Origin: Mucilaginibacter sp. SJ | GTDB taxonomy: Bacteria; Bacteroidota; Bacteroidia; Sphingobacteriales; Sphingobacteriaceae | Assembly (NCBI RefSeq): GCF_028993635.1 | Contig: NZ_CP118631.1 | Coordinates: 6,510,001 to 6,574,000, forward strand | Length of the DNA: 64,000 nucleotides | Direction: 5' to 3' | In this document: positions 31,283-39,432 of the stretch, piece by piece | Layout: the number at the start of each line of letters is the position of its first letter | Position numbering within the stretch: position 1 is the stretch's first letter | Made by a program: the position numbers and the translations under genes | The notes under the pieces: generated by a model | The model's input: only the letters and a program-made list of their open reading frames with translations | Told to the model about the DNA's origin: nothing | The model's database searches: none

Positions 31283-31834
31283 ATGCTTAACCCTAACTTT
31301 AATCCGTTCCCTGTTTTGATAACTGAACGCCTCATATTAAGGCGTTTTACCTATAATGACGCCGCCGATTTGTTTGAAATGCGATCGAACGAAACCGTGA
31401 TGCAGTACATTCACCGACCAATAAATAAAACCATTGATGACGCCGTTGCACTGATAGATGTGATAGAAGAACTGCTTGGCAAAAACGATGGGATTACCTG
31501 GTGTATCTGCCTGAAAAACAATAATAAATATATTGGGAGCATAGGTTTTTGGCGGATAGAGAAAGACAGTCACCGTGCCGAGATCGGGTATCTTTTAAAC
31601 CCGGTATTTCAAGGGCGGGGACTTATGCAGGAGGCAATAACAGCCGCTATTGACTATGGTTTTAATGTGATGAAACTGCATTCTATAGGAGCTTACGTAA
31701 GTCCGGGGAATTTCGCTTCAATTAAATTATTGCTCAAAAACAATTTTGTGCAGGAGGCTTATTTTAAGGAAGATCATTTGTATAATGGTCGTTTTGAGGA
31801 TACGATGGTTTATTCGTTATTAACACAAACTTAA
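31283..31834 (+). CDS. GNAT N-acetyltransferase, RimJ-like
   Basis: 183 residues. GNAT features: TERLILRRFTYNDAADLFEM at the N-terminus, WCICLKNNNKYIGSIGFWRI (strand beta4), the acetyl-CoA loop LNPVFQGRGLMQEAI at about residues 110-124, and the end SIGAYVSPGNFASIKLLLKN then FVQEAYFKEDHLYNGRFEDT. The family acetylates protein N-termini or small molecules. It is 39 nt after the TIM-barrel gene but without functional link. Substrate unknown. Confidence 0.88.
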   Translation: MLNPNFNPFPVLITERLILRRFTYNDAADLFEMRSNETVMQYIHRPINKTIDDAVALIDVIEELLGKNDGITWCICLKNNNKYIGSIGFWRIEKDSHRAEIGYLLNPVFQGRGLMQEAITAAIDYGFNVMKLHSIGAYVSPGNFASIKLLLKNNFVQEAYFKEDHLYNGRFEDTMVYSLLTQT

Positions 31835-31974
31835 ATCTGTTAACAAATTATTTATCCCAGCTATTTTTAATTAAAAAAAAATGATGCATGTTTACGCATA
31901 GAAACCAATTATACCTGTGCTGAAAACAATTCAGTTTAAATGGGGTTAACATTAAAAAACAAAAGAAACTTATC

Positions 31975-32190
31975 ATGGCAACAGAAAAAGGAAGTGGCAT
32001 CACCGCTTATTCAGTGAAAACAAAAACTAAAAATGTACCAATGATCAATCCCGTTATCGACGTAAAATCGGGCAGATACATTGCAACAGGAACTGACAGT
32101 GAAGGTAACAAAATGGCTGCCATCATGGGCAAAGCAACTGCCGAAGAGCATATCAAGAATGGTAATGCTAAAAAAGGCTCCGGCTGGTAA
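31975..32190 (+). CDS. small conserved protein, function unknown
   Basis: 71 residues, rich in Lys, Thr and Gly: MATEKGSGITAYSVKTKTKN at the start and EHIKNGNAKKGSGW at the end, with SGRYIATGTDSEGNKMAAIM between. I recognise close relatives as small conserved Bacteroidota proteins but know no function. Basic charge suggests nucleic-acid contact (inference). A terminator follows, supporting it as a real stand-alone gene. Confidence 0.75.
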   Translation: MATEKGSGITAYSVKTKTKNVPMINPVIDVKSGRYIATGTDSEGNKMAAIMGKATAEEHIKNGNAKKGSGW

Positions 32191-32209
32191 ATAAAACTAA
32201 ACATAAAAA

Positions 32210-32245
32210 ATGCCCTGTATTTGTTGAAAATGCAGGGCGCTTTTG
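32210..32245 (+). terminator. terminator after the 71-residue gene
   Basis: GCCCTG, loop of about 15 nt, CAGGGC followed by a broken T-run (GCTTTTGTTTTT). Confidence 0.7.
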
Positions 32246-32283
32246 TTTTTATGCTTTTGAAATTTAGCCTTAAGGAAAAATGG

Positions 32284-33048
32284 TTAATGGTTTGCCCAAT
32301 TAACAAAATCCAATCTGTCTGTAAATTCGCGGTAAGTAATTAGTCTTAAATATCCTTCCAATTCTTCACGCGTATTTTTGATCGGTCTTATTATGGCTTC
32401 TGAGCCCGGTTTTTCAAGCGATGCTGTAATAATTATTTCCTGATTTTTAAGATGTATTCCAAAATCGACATTGCTAAACCACTTATTATTCGTCAAAGCT
32501 TTTTTATAATACATAGCGTGATGAAAAGATTTAAGTAATTGGATTGATTTCAGGAGTTCGCCCTGGGAATCGTAAAAGTTTACTGAAATCGTAGCGGAGG
32601 CACCATTTTTTTCCAGTAGTAATGAGGCTTGGTGTTTTCTATCTTTAGAAGGTTTTCTCTTGAATTCCTTTTTATAGACAAACCCGCATTCAATGACTTT
32701 GTTATAAGCGTTGTCGAAGACAGCATTATCCCATCCGTATTCTTCTGCACAGAAAATAGCTATCCTGTGTATGGTGTCCAGGATGATTTTATTCCGATTT
32801 TCGGGTGAGCTTAGCCAGTATTCCTTTTCGTTAAAAACAGTTTCAACGTTTAGTATACTTCCAAAATATCCTCTTATATAATCTTCATTTCCAATGTCAA
32901 CAGAAATTCTTGTAGTGCCTGCCGGTTTGTAACCGTTAAGGAAATCAATGTATAAGTCGGAGATCAAATTGTTTCGAATAGCTAAATCTTTGTTATCACT
33001 GTTTTCAGAGTGATGGTAAAGCGTAATATCATAGAATCCGTAACCCAT
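32284..33048 (-). CDS. hypothetical protein
   Basis: 254 residues, no signal peptide, beginning MGYGFYDITLYHHSENSDNK. The middle has IRGYFGSILNVETVFNEKEY and a lysine-rich part KKEFKRKPSKDRKHQ. No family recognised. It is more A+T-rich than its neighbours. It ends 14 nt... on the same strand downstream of the YdeI-like gene start region order (YdeI gene lies just 3' of its start side at 33063), so the two genes, both minus strand, may share a transcript with the YdeI gene first. Function unknown. Confidence 0.65.
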   Translation of the reverse strand: MGYGFYDITLYHHSENSDNKDLAIRNNLISDLYIDFLNGYKPAGTTRISVDIGNEDYIRGYFGSILNVETVFNEKEYWLSSPENRNKIILDTIHRIAIFCAEEYGWDNAVFDNAYNKVIECGFVYKKEFKRKPSKDRKHQASLLLEKNGASATISVNFYDSQGELLKSIQLLKSFHHAMYYKKALTNNKWFSNVDFGIHLKNQEIIITASLEKPGSEAIIRPIKNTREELEGYLRLITYREFTDRLDFVNWANH

Positions 33049-33062
33049 AATTCTCTGTACTT

Positions 33063-33722
33063 TTATTTATCCGAAGGATTTTTCTTTTTATTCTGCAGCA
33101 TTTCCACCATTTTAGTTAAGCGGTCCCGGCGGGTTTTTTCCTGTTTGGCTGTGAGGATCCAAAGTACATACTCCTTTTTATGGCTGTAAGCCAGCGACTG
33201 GAAGTAATCAATCACACCCGGATATTGCTCCAGTGTTTCCTTTACATAATCGGGCAGGGTAATTATCCTATTATCTACATCAATATAATCGCTGTATTCA
33301 TTATTTCGTACAGCCTCATTTCGTCCTTCAGAAACTTTTACAGCTTCAACCGGCCGAAAGCGTAATGCAGTCCATACCTCATTAACAGCAGCTGATGCTA
33401 CCGGGCGCAGGCCATATTGGGCCGGGGCATCCCAACTGCTCATCATTTCCAGATCGGTTTGGATACCTGAACTTTTCTTAGGGTAGATGATCCAGAAAAC
33501 AGTATCGGCCTTGAGGAGGGGAGTAATCACCTTAAGCTCTGATTTCAGCTCGTCGCTATTGGTTACAAATAGCTGAATGCCATTAAACTGGCCTTCGGTG
33601 CTAAAAGTAAGCATGGCATTATCCGGCAAGGGTAACAGGTTATCCTGGTAACCGGCAGGGGCATTTTGCAATAGCCAGCGTGAATTTGGTTTGATCAGCA
33701 GTTTTTTAGCAAGGGCATTCAT
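33063..33722 (-). CDS. YdeI/OmpD-associated family protein
   Basis: 219 residues from ATG 33722 (MNALAKKLLIKPNSRWLLQN). The C-terminal 60 residues (LPDYVKETLEQYPGVIDYFQ, SLAYSHKKEYVLWILTAKQE, RRDRLTKMVEML) match the YdeI family linked to bacteriocin protection. The N-terminal part (about 1-110) resembles DUF3052-like sequence with LKADTVFWIIYPKKSSGI. An open frame continues upstream to 34175 but overlaps the acetyltransferase gene on the other strand and has no family match, so the short start is used. Confidence 0.82.
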   Translation of the reverse strand: MNALAKKLLIKPNSRWLLQNAPAGYQDNLLPLPDNAMLTFSTEGQFNGIQLFVTNSDELKSELKVITPLLKADTVFWIIYPKKSSGIQTDLEMMSSWDAPAQYGLRPVASAAVNEVWTALRFRPVEAVKVSEGRNEAVRNNEYSDYIDVDNRIITLPDYVKETLEQYPGVIDYFQSLAYSHKKEYVLWILTAKQEKTRRDRLTKMVEMLQNKKKNPSDK

Positions 33723-33824
33723 TGTAAACAGTTTGATAATGGATAAAGCTAATGTAAGCAATAAATTAAAATTGAATGACAAGCCCAAACCCTGCTGCAT
33801 GGTATTTTTAATAGCTTTGCCTTG

Positions 33825-34502
33825 ATGGAACATGTACTTGATAACCCGGCCTGGAACGCCCTTAGCACCGGTAATAAAGCTTTTGCGGGCGGTAATGATA
33901 TAGCTAAATATTTCCCGAAGGAGGTTTCGCCTTTTGTTGCTATTCCTGAAATATCTGCTGAAAATTTTAACCTGCTTTACGATATAATTCCTTTTGAGAG
34001 CCATTTTATCTTTATTGCCCCGCACGATATTGTGATCCCGGAGCAATGGAACATAGTACACTATCTGAAATGCCTGCAGATGGTTTTTGAGGGAGAGGTA
34101 CCTGCTGGTTTTGCTGATGACGATCTGTCGCCGCTTGCAGAGCAACATGTACCGCAAATGCTTGAGCTTACTCAACTAACCAATCCAGGCCCTTTTATAG
34201 AGCGAACCATTGAATTTGGTCATTATCAGGGCATTTTTGATGGCGATAAACTGGTTGCTATGGCAGGCCAGCGTTTAAACCCTGCACCTTATGCAGAGAT
34301 TAGCGCTGTTTGTACACACCCCGATTATTTGGGGCGTGGTTTTGCAGGAAAACTGTTATTAAATCAGGCTAAACGCATTAAAGCTGCTTCTGAAATTCCA
34401 TTTCTACATGTGAAAAGTGAAAATGAAAGGGCTATCAAGGTATATGAAAAAATTGGTTTTGTAACGAGGAAGGAAATGTCGTTTTATGTGTTGAGAAAAT
34501 AG
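33825..34502 (+). CDS. GNAT N-acetyltransferase (FR47-like)
   Basis: 225 residues. The C-terminal half is the GNAT core: GIFDGDKLVAMAGQRL, EISAVCTHPDYLGRGFAGKL (acetyl-CoA loop LGRGFAGKL at about residues 170-178) and FLHVKSENERAIKVYEKIGF. The N-terminal half, with IAPHDIVIPEQWNIVHYLKC, is an ancillary domain typical of FR47-type acetyltransferases. ATG 33825 is used rather than the TTG directly before it. Divergent from the YdeI-like gene. Substrate unknown. Confidence 0.87.
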   Translation: MEHVLDNPAWNALSTGNKAFAGGNDIAKYFPKEVSPFVAIPEISAENFNLLYDIIPFESHFIFIAPHDIVIPEQWNIVHYLKCLQMVFEGEVPAGFADDDLSPLAEQHVPQMLELTQLTNPGPFIERTIEFGHYQGIFDGDKLVAMAGQRLNPAPYAEISAVCTHPDYLGRGFAGKLLLNQAKRIKAASEIPFLHVKSENERAIKVYEKIGFVTRKEMSFYVLRK

Positions 34503-34509
34503 TACATTA

Positions 34510-34800
34510 GGTCGTCATTGCTTCATGCCCACCCGTGACAAGTTAAAAACGGGTGTCATGCTGAGTATAAAAATTCGGGCCTTTGAAGGTGAAATGACGT
34601 CTCCATCATCCGTCATGCTGAACTTGTTTCAGCACCTCACTTGCTAAGTATACTTCATGCGACCTGTCCTGTGGGCTCCCGAAACAAGTTCGGGATGACA
34701 CCATTTTTTAAAGTTGTCATGGGTAGGCCCTTGAAGCATGGTAGGCAAGGCATTTACGCGATACCCTTCGACAGGCTCAAAATGACAGGCCTCCGCTGAT
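34510..34800. repeat. cluster of dispersed GTCATGCTGAACTTG-type repeats
   Basis: Contains GTCATGCTGAACTTGTTTCA (34613 on), GCTCCCGAAACAAGTTCGGG with ATGACA (34674-34700) and ACCCTTCGACAGGCTCAAAA with TGACA (34763-34788): three units of a very widespread bacterial intergenic repeat. Outer arms GCTTCATGCCCACCC (34520s) and GGGTAGGCCCTTGAAGC (34720-34737) are inverted, so the whole cluster can fold. No gene is seen here. Confidence 0.75.
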
Positions 34801-34818
34801 ATAGAATGAATCGTTATT

Positions 34819-35349
34819 TTATATCGCCATCTTAGCAAAAAAATCCCAAAGCACTATCCCTGCCGATACTACGACATTGAACGAATGCTTAGTGCCAAAC
34901 TGGGGGATTTCGATACAGGCATCAATAACCTGCATCACCTCATCGCTTACGCCGTTTACTTCGTTCCCGAAAATCAAGGCGTATTTGCCATCTTCGGTAG
35001 GTTTAAACTCGTGCAGCATGGTGCTGTTTTCGGCTTGCTCAATGGCTATGATCTCGTAACCATCTTTTCTCAATTGCTCAACTGCTTGTAAGGGGGTTTC
35101 GTAATAGGTCCAGTGAACAGACTGGGTTGCGCCAAGGGCAGTTTTTTCAATTTCGCGATGAGGTGGCTGGGCGGTGATGCCGCAAAGGCAGATCTGTTCA
35201 ACTGCAAAACCATCGGAGGTGCGGAAAATAGAGCCGATATTGTGCATACTGCGCACGTTATCCAGCACTACAGCTACCGGTAATTTATCCTGTGCTTTAA
35301 ATTCATCAACCGTAGCCCGGTTCAGCTCATCCAATTTTAATTTGCGCAT
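34819..35349 (-). CDS. TrmH/SpoU family RNA 2'-O-methyltransferase
   Basis: About 176 residues. SpoU motifs: motif 1 LDNVRSMHNIGSIFRTSDGF, motif 2 ALIFGNEVNGVSDEVMQ, motif 3 IEIPQFGTKHSFNVVVSAGI, which form the knotted SAM-binding site. It methylates a ribose in tRNA or rRNA; the position cannot be told. It starts at ATG 35349 (MRKLKLDELNR); the upstream ATG at 35370 lies in the repeat and is less likely. Confidence 0.92.
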   Translation of the reverse strand: MRKLKLDELNRATVDEFKAQDKLPVAVVLDNVRSMHNIGSIFRTSDGFAVEQICLCGITAQPPHREIEKTALGATQSVHWTYYETPLQAVEQLRKDGYEIIAIEQAENSTMLHEFKPTEDGKYALIFGNEVNGVSDEVMQVIDACIEIPQFGTKHSFNVVVSAGIVLWDFFAKMAI

Positions 35350-35352
35350 ACT

Positions 35353-35438
35353 CTTTAGTTCATGGTTCATAGACCGTAGTTCATAGCCAATATTTGTTTA
35401 ATAACAGGCTATGAACCATGAACTATCAACTATGAACC
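35353..35438. repeat. TTCATGGTTCATAGATC-type inverted repeat
   Basis: GTTCATGGTTCATAGACC (35359-35376) with GTTCATAGCC faces GGCTATGAACCATGAACTAT (35407-35426) and CTATGAACC. Lies between galK's stop and the trmH-like start. Confidence 0.6.
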
Positions 35439-35462
35439 AAGTGCAAAAATACAAAAAACCGG

Positions 35463-36629
35463 TTAGTTAGTTACTGAAGCGAGTTCGCCTACACCATCGC
35501 CAATAAGCGAGCTATAAACTGAAGGTGCATAGCCAATTTTTTGCGTGTAATATTCGGTTACTTCCTTGCTGAATTTGTCGAAAGCATCACCTTTTACCAA
35601 TGCTATAGCACAACCGCCAAAACCTGCACCCGTCATACGGGCACCGGCAACATCAGGGTTGGTTTTGCTGTATTCGGCAACAGCGTCCAGTTCAACACCG
35701 CTTACTTCATATAAATCGCGCAGGGAATCATGTGAGGCGTACATCAGCCTGCCAAACTCGGTCAGGTTGTTATCTGCAAGGGCCGTTGCGGCCAGTTTTA
35801 CACGGTCATTTTCTTCAATTACGTGTTTTGCGCGTTTCAGCACAATCGGATCGGTTATCAGGTGTTTGTATTGTTCAAAAGTAGTGCTATTGATCTCGCA
35901 AAGATATTTAATGTCCAGTTGCTGTTGCAAGGCCATTAGAGCTGCCTGGCACTCCTCTACGCGTTCGTTATATTTTGATTCGGCCAGTTTGCGGGGTTTA
36001 TTTGTGTTGATAATGGCAAGTACATAATCGCCAAGATTGCTGTCAACCGCCTGGTAATCCAGGGTATCGCAGTTAAGCATCAGGGCTTTGTTCTTTTCGC
36101 CAAAGGCAACCGCAAACTGATCCATGATACCGCAGTTAACACCTATAAAGTTGTTTTCTACATCTTTTGACAGTTTAACCAGGTCGAGCTTGCTATAGCC
36201 GCTGTTAAACAGGTCGTTAAGTGTATAGGAGGTAACCACCTCGATAGAAGCTGATGATGACAAACCCGAGCCAATTGGGATATCGCCATAAAATAGCATA
36301 TCCAGGCCTTTTAACGGGTGACCATCCTTTACAAAGCGGTCAATAACACCGATAGGAAAGTTAAACCAGTTTTCGCCGTTTTTTTCATAACTGATTTGCA
36401 GCGGGATATCTTTTTGCTCACTAAAATTTAAACTCCTGAAGCGGAAAATGCCATCCTCATTAGGGGAGGTTAGTAAATAAGTACCAAAAGTAATGGCGCA
36501 TGGCATAACCAAACCACCGTTATAATCAATATGTTCGCCAATAAGGTTTACACGACCGGGCGAAAAGTACGCGTTGTCTGCTTCTTTGTTAAAGATCTTA
36601 ATAAATTCCTGGTGCAAATTATTCTTCAT
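35463..36629 (-). CDS. galK: galactokinase
   Basis: 388 residues; phosphorylates alpha-D-galactose at C1 (Leloir pathway), GHMP kinase family. GalK signature GRVNLIGEHIDYNGGLVMPC (about residues 25-44), the ATP loop PIGSGLSSSASIEVV (about 120-134) and the C-terminal motif AGARMTGAGFGGCAIALV. The catalytic Asp is in GVNCGIMDQFAVAFG. No other gal genes are adjacent; divergent from a YCII gene over a 180-nt A+T-rich region. Confidence 0.96.
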   Translation of the reverse strand: MKNNLHQEFIKIFNKEADNAYFSPGRVNLIGEHIDYNGGLVMPCAITFGTYLLTSPNEDGIFRFRSLNFSEQKDIPLQISYEKNGENWFNFPIGVIDRFVKDGHPLKGLDMLFYGDIPIGSGLSSSASIEVVTSYTLNDLFNSGYSKLDLVKLSKDVENNFIGVNCGIMDQFAVAFGEKNKALMLNCDTLDYQAVDSNLGDYVLAIINTNKPRKLAESKYNERVEECQAALMALQQQLDIKYLCEINSTTFEQYKHLITDPIVLKRAKHVIEENDRVKLAATALADNNLTEFGRLMYASHDSLRDLYEVSGVELDAVAEYSKTNPDVAGARMTGAGFGGCAIALVKGDAFDKFSKEVTEYYTQKIGYAPSVYSSLIGDGVGELASVTN

Positions 36630-36809
36630 TACTTAGGTTGGTTTTTCGGAAAACAAATATTGTAAAAATTGTCAACTTTACAGTTATAAATTTAATTTAA
36701 TTTTTAATTTATTTTAATGCGATAGTTTTGCAGATATTCGAACCTGATAAAACATGCAGACGCAAAAGCTGCAGACCTGTTATTTAAATACCAATTAAAA
36801 TAGATACCC

Positions 36810-37100
36810 ATGAAACAATACCTCGTTACTGCCTATGATTATACCGATGCCGAGGCATTTGAACGTCGTTTAGGCGCCCGCCCTCACCATCTTGATGGTG
36901 CCAGGGCTTTAAAAGCCAATGGTAATTTTGTGTTAGGAGGAGCTATGCTGAACGAAGAAGGCAAGATGATTGGCTCAACCATGATAGTACAGTTTGAAAC
37001 CGACGAAGAGATGGAAGCCTGGAAACAAAATGATCCGTATGTTACTCAAAAGGTATGGGAAATCGTTGATGTAAAGCCCTTTAAAGTGGCCGACGTTTAA
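36810..37100 (+). CDS. YCII-related domain protein
   Basis: 96 residues starting MKQYLVTAYDYTDAEAFERR, ending with WKQNDPYVTQKVWEIVDVKP. Pattern of the YciI-like fold: N-terminal strand, H at HHLDGA, the segment NGNFVLGGAMLNEEGKMIGS, and a D-P-Y motif. YCII domains are small dimeric ferredoxin-like proteins; some act as dehydrochlorinase-like enzymes. Function here unknown. Confidence 0.88.
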   Translation: MKQYLVTAYDYTDAEAFERRLGARPHHLDGARALKANGNFVLGGAMLNEEGKMIGSTMIVQFETDEEMEAWKQNDPYVTQKVWEIVDVKPFKVADV

Positions 37101-37109
37101 TGCGGTTTG

Positions 37110-37213
37110 CAGTCATTAGTGTGCAGTTTGCAGTGACAAAAAACTCCGCTGTTCGAAGCCAGGGACTTCGGACAGCGATTCACAGAATGTCAAACAGATT
37201 TTCACTGCAAACT
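37110..37213. repeat. CAGTTTGCAGTGA inverted repeat with inner hairpin
   Basis: GTGCAGTTTGCAGTGAC (37120-37136) faces TCACTGCAAACTGC (37201-37214). Inside, GCTGTTCGAAG and CTTCGGACAGC (37149-37182) form a second stem. Confidence 0.6.
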
Positions 37214-37235
37214 GCTAACTCAACACTGCCCCTGC

Positions 37236-37634
37236 CTACTGTTCCGACCATCTGCTCATTTGCCAGTATCCCTGAGCATCTTTGGCATAAAAAGCAGTAT
37301 AACCCTTGCCCTGCATCGTAAAATTAAAATCAAACTGGTTTACCGAACTGTCTTCCGGCAAAAAATTGGCGACTACATTATCAGCTACCGCGGCTATCAT
37401 AGCACCGAAGTCATCCTGTGCCTGTTCTTTAGCTTGGGTACTCGCCATAAAATCATTAAAAGTTTCAAACTCGTAAGCTTTGTTACGTTGTTTCCTTGCT
37501 GCGTTAAAAGCTGCCTCGGCCCATTGTTGTTTGTAGGCTTCCATGGCGTTGAGCAGGTCTTCGGCTGATATTTCCGGCAGACCATCCTTGCCTGTAGTGT
37601 TATAGTTGTTTAGTATTTCTTCTTTACTTTTCAT
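37236..37634 (-). CDS. hypothetical protein
   Basis: 132 residues, no signal peptide; acidic and alanine-rich helical N-terminal half (ISAEDLLNAMEAYKQQWAEA) and a beta-type C-terminus (GKGYTAFYAKDAQGYWQMSR). No family recognised. It stands alone between a YCII gene and an aldo/keto reductase gene. Confidence 0.6.
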   Translation of the reverse strand: MKSKEEILNNYNTTGKDGLPEISAEDLLNAMEAYKQQWAEAAFNAARKQRNKAYEFETFNDFMASTQAKEQAQDDFGAMIAAVADNVVANFLPEDSSVNQFDFNFTMQGKGYTAFYAKDAQGYWQMSRWSEQ

Positions 37635-37688
37635 TTAGGAACAATGTTTCATAATAGCAGCCGGTGTTCATCCTTTTCAATTTGATTC

Positions 37689-37731
37689 AAAATTAAAAGG
37701 ATGCCAAATTAATGACATCCTTTTAATTTTA
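37689..37731 (-). terminator. terminator of the aldo/keto reductase gene
   Basis: AAAATTAAAAGGATG, 11-nt loop, CATCCTTTTAATTTT. An A+T-rich 15-bp stem with T-run on both strands, so it may serve both directions. Confidence 0.75.
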
Positions 37732-37749
37732 GCTCTTCAAATGTTCTAT

Positions 37750-38613
37750 TTATGCTTCAGACAGGCTGTTCAATACATCTATATCATCATCTGACAGCTG
37801 AATATCGGCGGTTCTCATATTTTCCTCCAAATGTTTAACACTTGATGTGCCGGGGATAAGCAGAATGTTTGGCGAATGATGCAATAACCAGCTTAACGCC
37901 ACCTGGTGAATGGTAGCATCGTGTTTCGCAGCAATACGGCCCAACATGTCTTCGCCCTGTACATTACCGCCGCCAAGCGGAAACCATGGAATGAAGGCGA
38001 TGTTATGATCGCGGGTGTATTCCAGTTCGGCCTCCCATTTGCGGTTGTCAACACTGTACATGTTTTGCACTGATACTACTTCAAAGTATTGCTGGGCAAG
38101 TTTGATATCCTCAACGCTCACTTCAGATAAGCCTATATGCCTGATCTTGCCCTCCTGCTGTGCTTTTTGCAAAAACTCAAATGATTTTTCGGCAGGAACT
38201 TTAGGATCGATGCGATGTAGCTGATATAGATCTATACGATCAACCTGGAGGCGTTTCAAACTGCCCTCAAGAGCCTCGTTCAAATGCTCCGGCGAGGCGT
38301 CCACAGGCCATTCGTTGGGGCCGGTACGTAACAAGCCACCTTTGGTACCGATCAGAAGGTCGGTAGGGTATGGATGCAGGGCTTTGGCAATTAATTCTTC
38401 CGATACATTTGGCCCATAACTATCAGCCGTATCAATAAAGTTAACGCCCAGCTCAACAGCGCGTTTTAATACACGGATGCTTTCTTCTTTGTCTTTTGGC
38501 GGGCCCCAGATACCGCTGCCGGTAATACGCATTGCGCCGTAACCTAAACGATTAATGGTAATGTCGCCACCTATGGTGAATGTCTTTTCAAATGAACTTG
38601 TTGTGCTTGCCAT
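37750..38613 (-). CDS. aldo/keto reductase
   Basis: 287 residues; NADPH-dependent carbonyl reductase, TIM barrel. Visible are RLGYGAMRITGSGIWGPPKD, FIDTADSYGPNVSEELIAKA (catalytic Asp and Tyr), LIGTKGGLLRTG (catalytic Lys), DLYQLHRIDPKVP (His) and HIGLSEVSVEDI. Late NADPH-binding segment IPGTSSVKHLEENM. ATG at 38613 (MASTTSSFEKTF) is used; the frame extends 12 codons upstream but without family match. Substrate unknown. Confidence 0.92.
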   Translation of the reverse strand: MASTTSSFEKTFTIGGDITINRLGYGAMRITGSGIWGPPKDKEESIRVLKRAVELGVNFIDTADSYGPNVSEELIAKALHPYPTDLLIGTKGGLLRTGPNEWPVDASPEHLNEALEGSLKRLQVDRIDLYQLHRIDPKVPAEKSFEFLQKAQQEGKIRHIGLSEVSVEDIKLAQQYFEVVSVQNMYSVDNRKWEAELEYTRDHNIAFIPWFPLGGGNVQGEDMLGRIAAKHDATIHQVALSWLLHHSPNILLIPGTSSVKHLEENMRTADIQLSDDDIDVLNSLSEA

Positions 38614-38689
38614 GGTAATGTATTTTGGATTGACTACTGTAAAGTGCAACTAAAAAGCACCAGTATTGTTCATGGAATATATAACACCA

Positions 38690-38795
38690 ATGTCATTTTG
38701 AATCTACACTAATGGATGGACACGAATCACACTAATTAAAGCTCGATGGCTATTTGTGCAATTCGCATAAATTCGTTTTCTATTAATGAATAATC
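38690..38795. repeat. ACACGAATCACACTAATT / TTTGTGCAATTCG repeat
   Basis: GACACGAATCACACTAATTA (38717 on) and TTTGTGCAATTCGCATAAAT (38753 on) are inverted, degenerate arms of a common Bacteroidota repeat; relatives occur at 63770-63865. Confidence 0.5.
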
Positions 38796-38798
38796 ATC

Positions 38799-39203
38799 CT
38801 ATCTCCAGGCACCTAATATCACGCCCATCAGGGTTAAAGATACCACGCTGTAACCCCCGTTTATGAATATCAGCCGCCAGCTTTTAAGCTCAAACAGGCT
38901 GTGGATTGCAATAGCGCAGAATGTCCAGATACCGGCAAGGAAACCTGCTGTAGCTCCCCAGGCAAGATCGGTTTTTGCATCGGCTAAAAACATAGCAAGG
39001 TTTACAGCCATAATGATAGAAAAGAACGCTGTAAAGCCGAAGGCCCTGCCTTTGTTGGAAGCCTGTAATTCGGAACTGGTTAGTTTATTATCTGCCATCC
39101 ATGCATTGGCAAACAGGGCAGGAGAGTACCAGATACCGCCAACTAAAAACGCGGATAATGCTGCAACCATAACGGCCAGCCAGTTGATAAGTTGAAAATT
39201 CAT
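38799..39203 (-). CDS. DUF1761 membrane protein
   Basis: 134 residues with four membrane segments. DUF1761 pattern: MNFQLINWLAVMVAALSAFL then VGGIWYSPALF, and later LAGIWTFCAIAIHSLFELKS and FINGGYSVVSLTLMGVILGA. Function unknown. ATG at 39203 begins the first membrane segment; the frame upstream of it lacks family match. Confidence 0.85.
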   Translation of the reverse strand: MNFQLINWLAVMVAALSAFLVGGIWYSPALFANAWMADNKLTSSELQASNKGRAFGFTAFFSIIMAVNLAMFLADAKTDLAWGATAGFLAGIWTFCAIAIHSLFELKSWRLIFINGGYSVVSLTLMGVILGAWR

Positions 39204-39249
39204 GATGATAATGTTTAAATTAATTGGTTGTACTAATATAACAAACATT

Positions 39250-39350
39250 ATATAAAGCTAAAAGCAGAATGCCTAAAGCTAAAAGCTGATAAATGATTTT
39301 TTATTGCTTATATAAAAGCTAAAAGCAGCATAGCTAAGCTAAAATTGATA
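39250..39350. repeat. two AGCTAAAAGC-type repeats in tandem
   Basis: AAAGCTAAAAGCAGAATGCC with TAAAGCTAAAAGCTGATAAA (39255-39296) and AAAAGCTAAAAGCAGCATAG (39313-39332). Confidence 0.55.
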
Positions 39351-39365
39351 TGGATAGGGATAAAT

Positions 39366-39405
39366 AAAAAGCCCTGGCTGCTTTTTGGCAACCAGGGCTT
39401 TTTTA
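39366..39405 (-). terminator. terminator of the large surface-protein gene
   Basis: AAAAAGCCCTGG, loop, CCAGGGCTTTTTT: a 12-bp stem 28 nt past the stop at 39433, with a T-run on both strands. Confidence 0.85.
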
Positions 39406-39432
39406 ATTCATTAGCAAAATTTGTACAAATTT

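Noticed and set aside
33723..34175. Upstream extension of the YdeI-like frame
   Set aside because: It overlaps the acetyltransferase gene on the other strand over its whole length and shows no family similarity; the ATG at 33722 fits better.
34510..34800. Possible structured ncRNA gene
   Set aside because: The stems are explained by nested dispersed repeats; no promoter or terminator defines a transcript.
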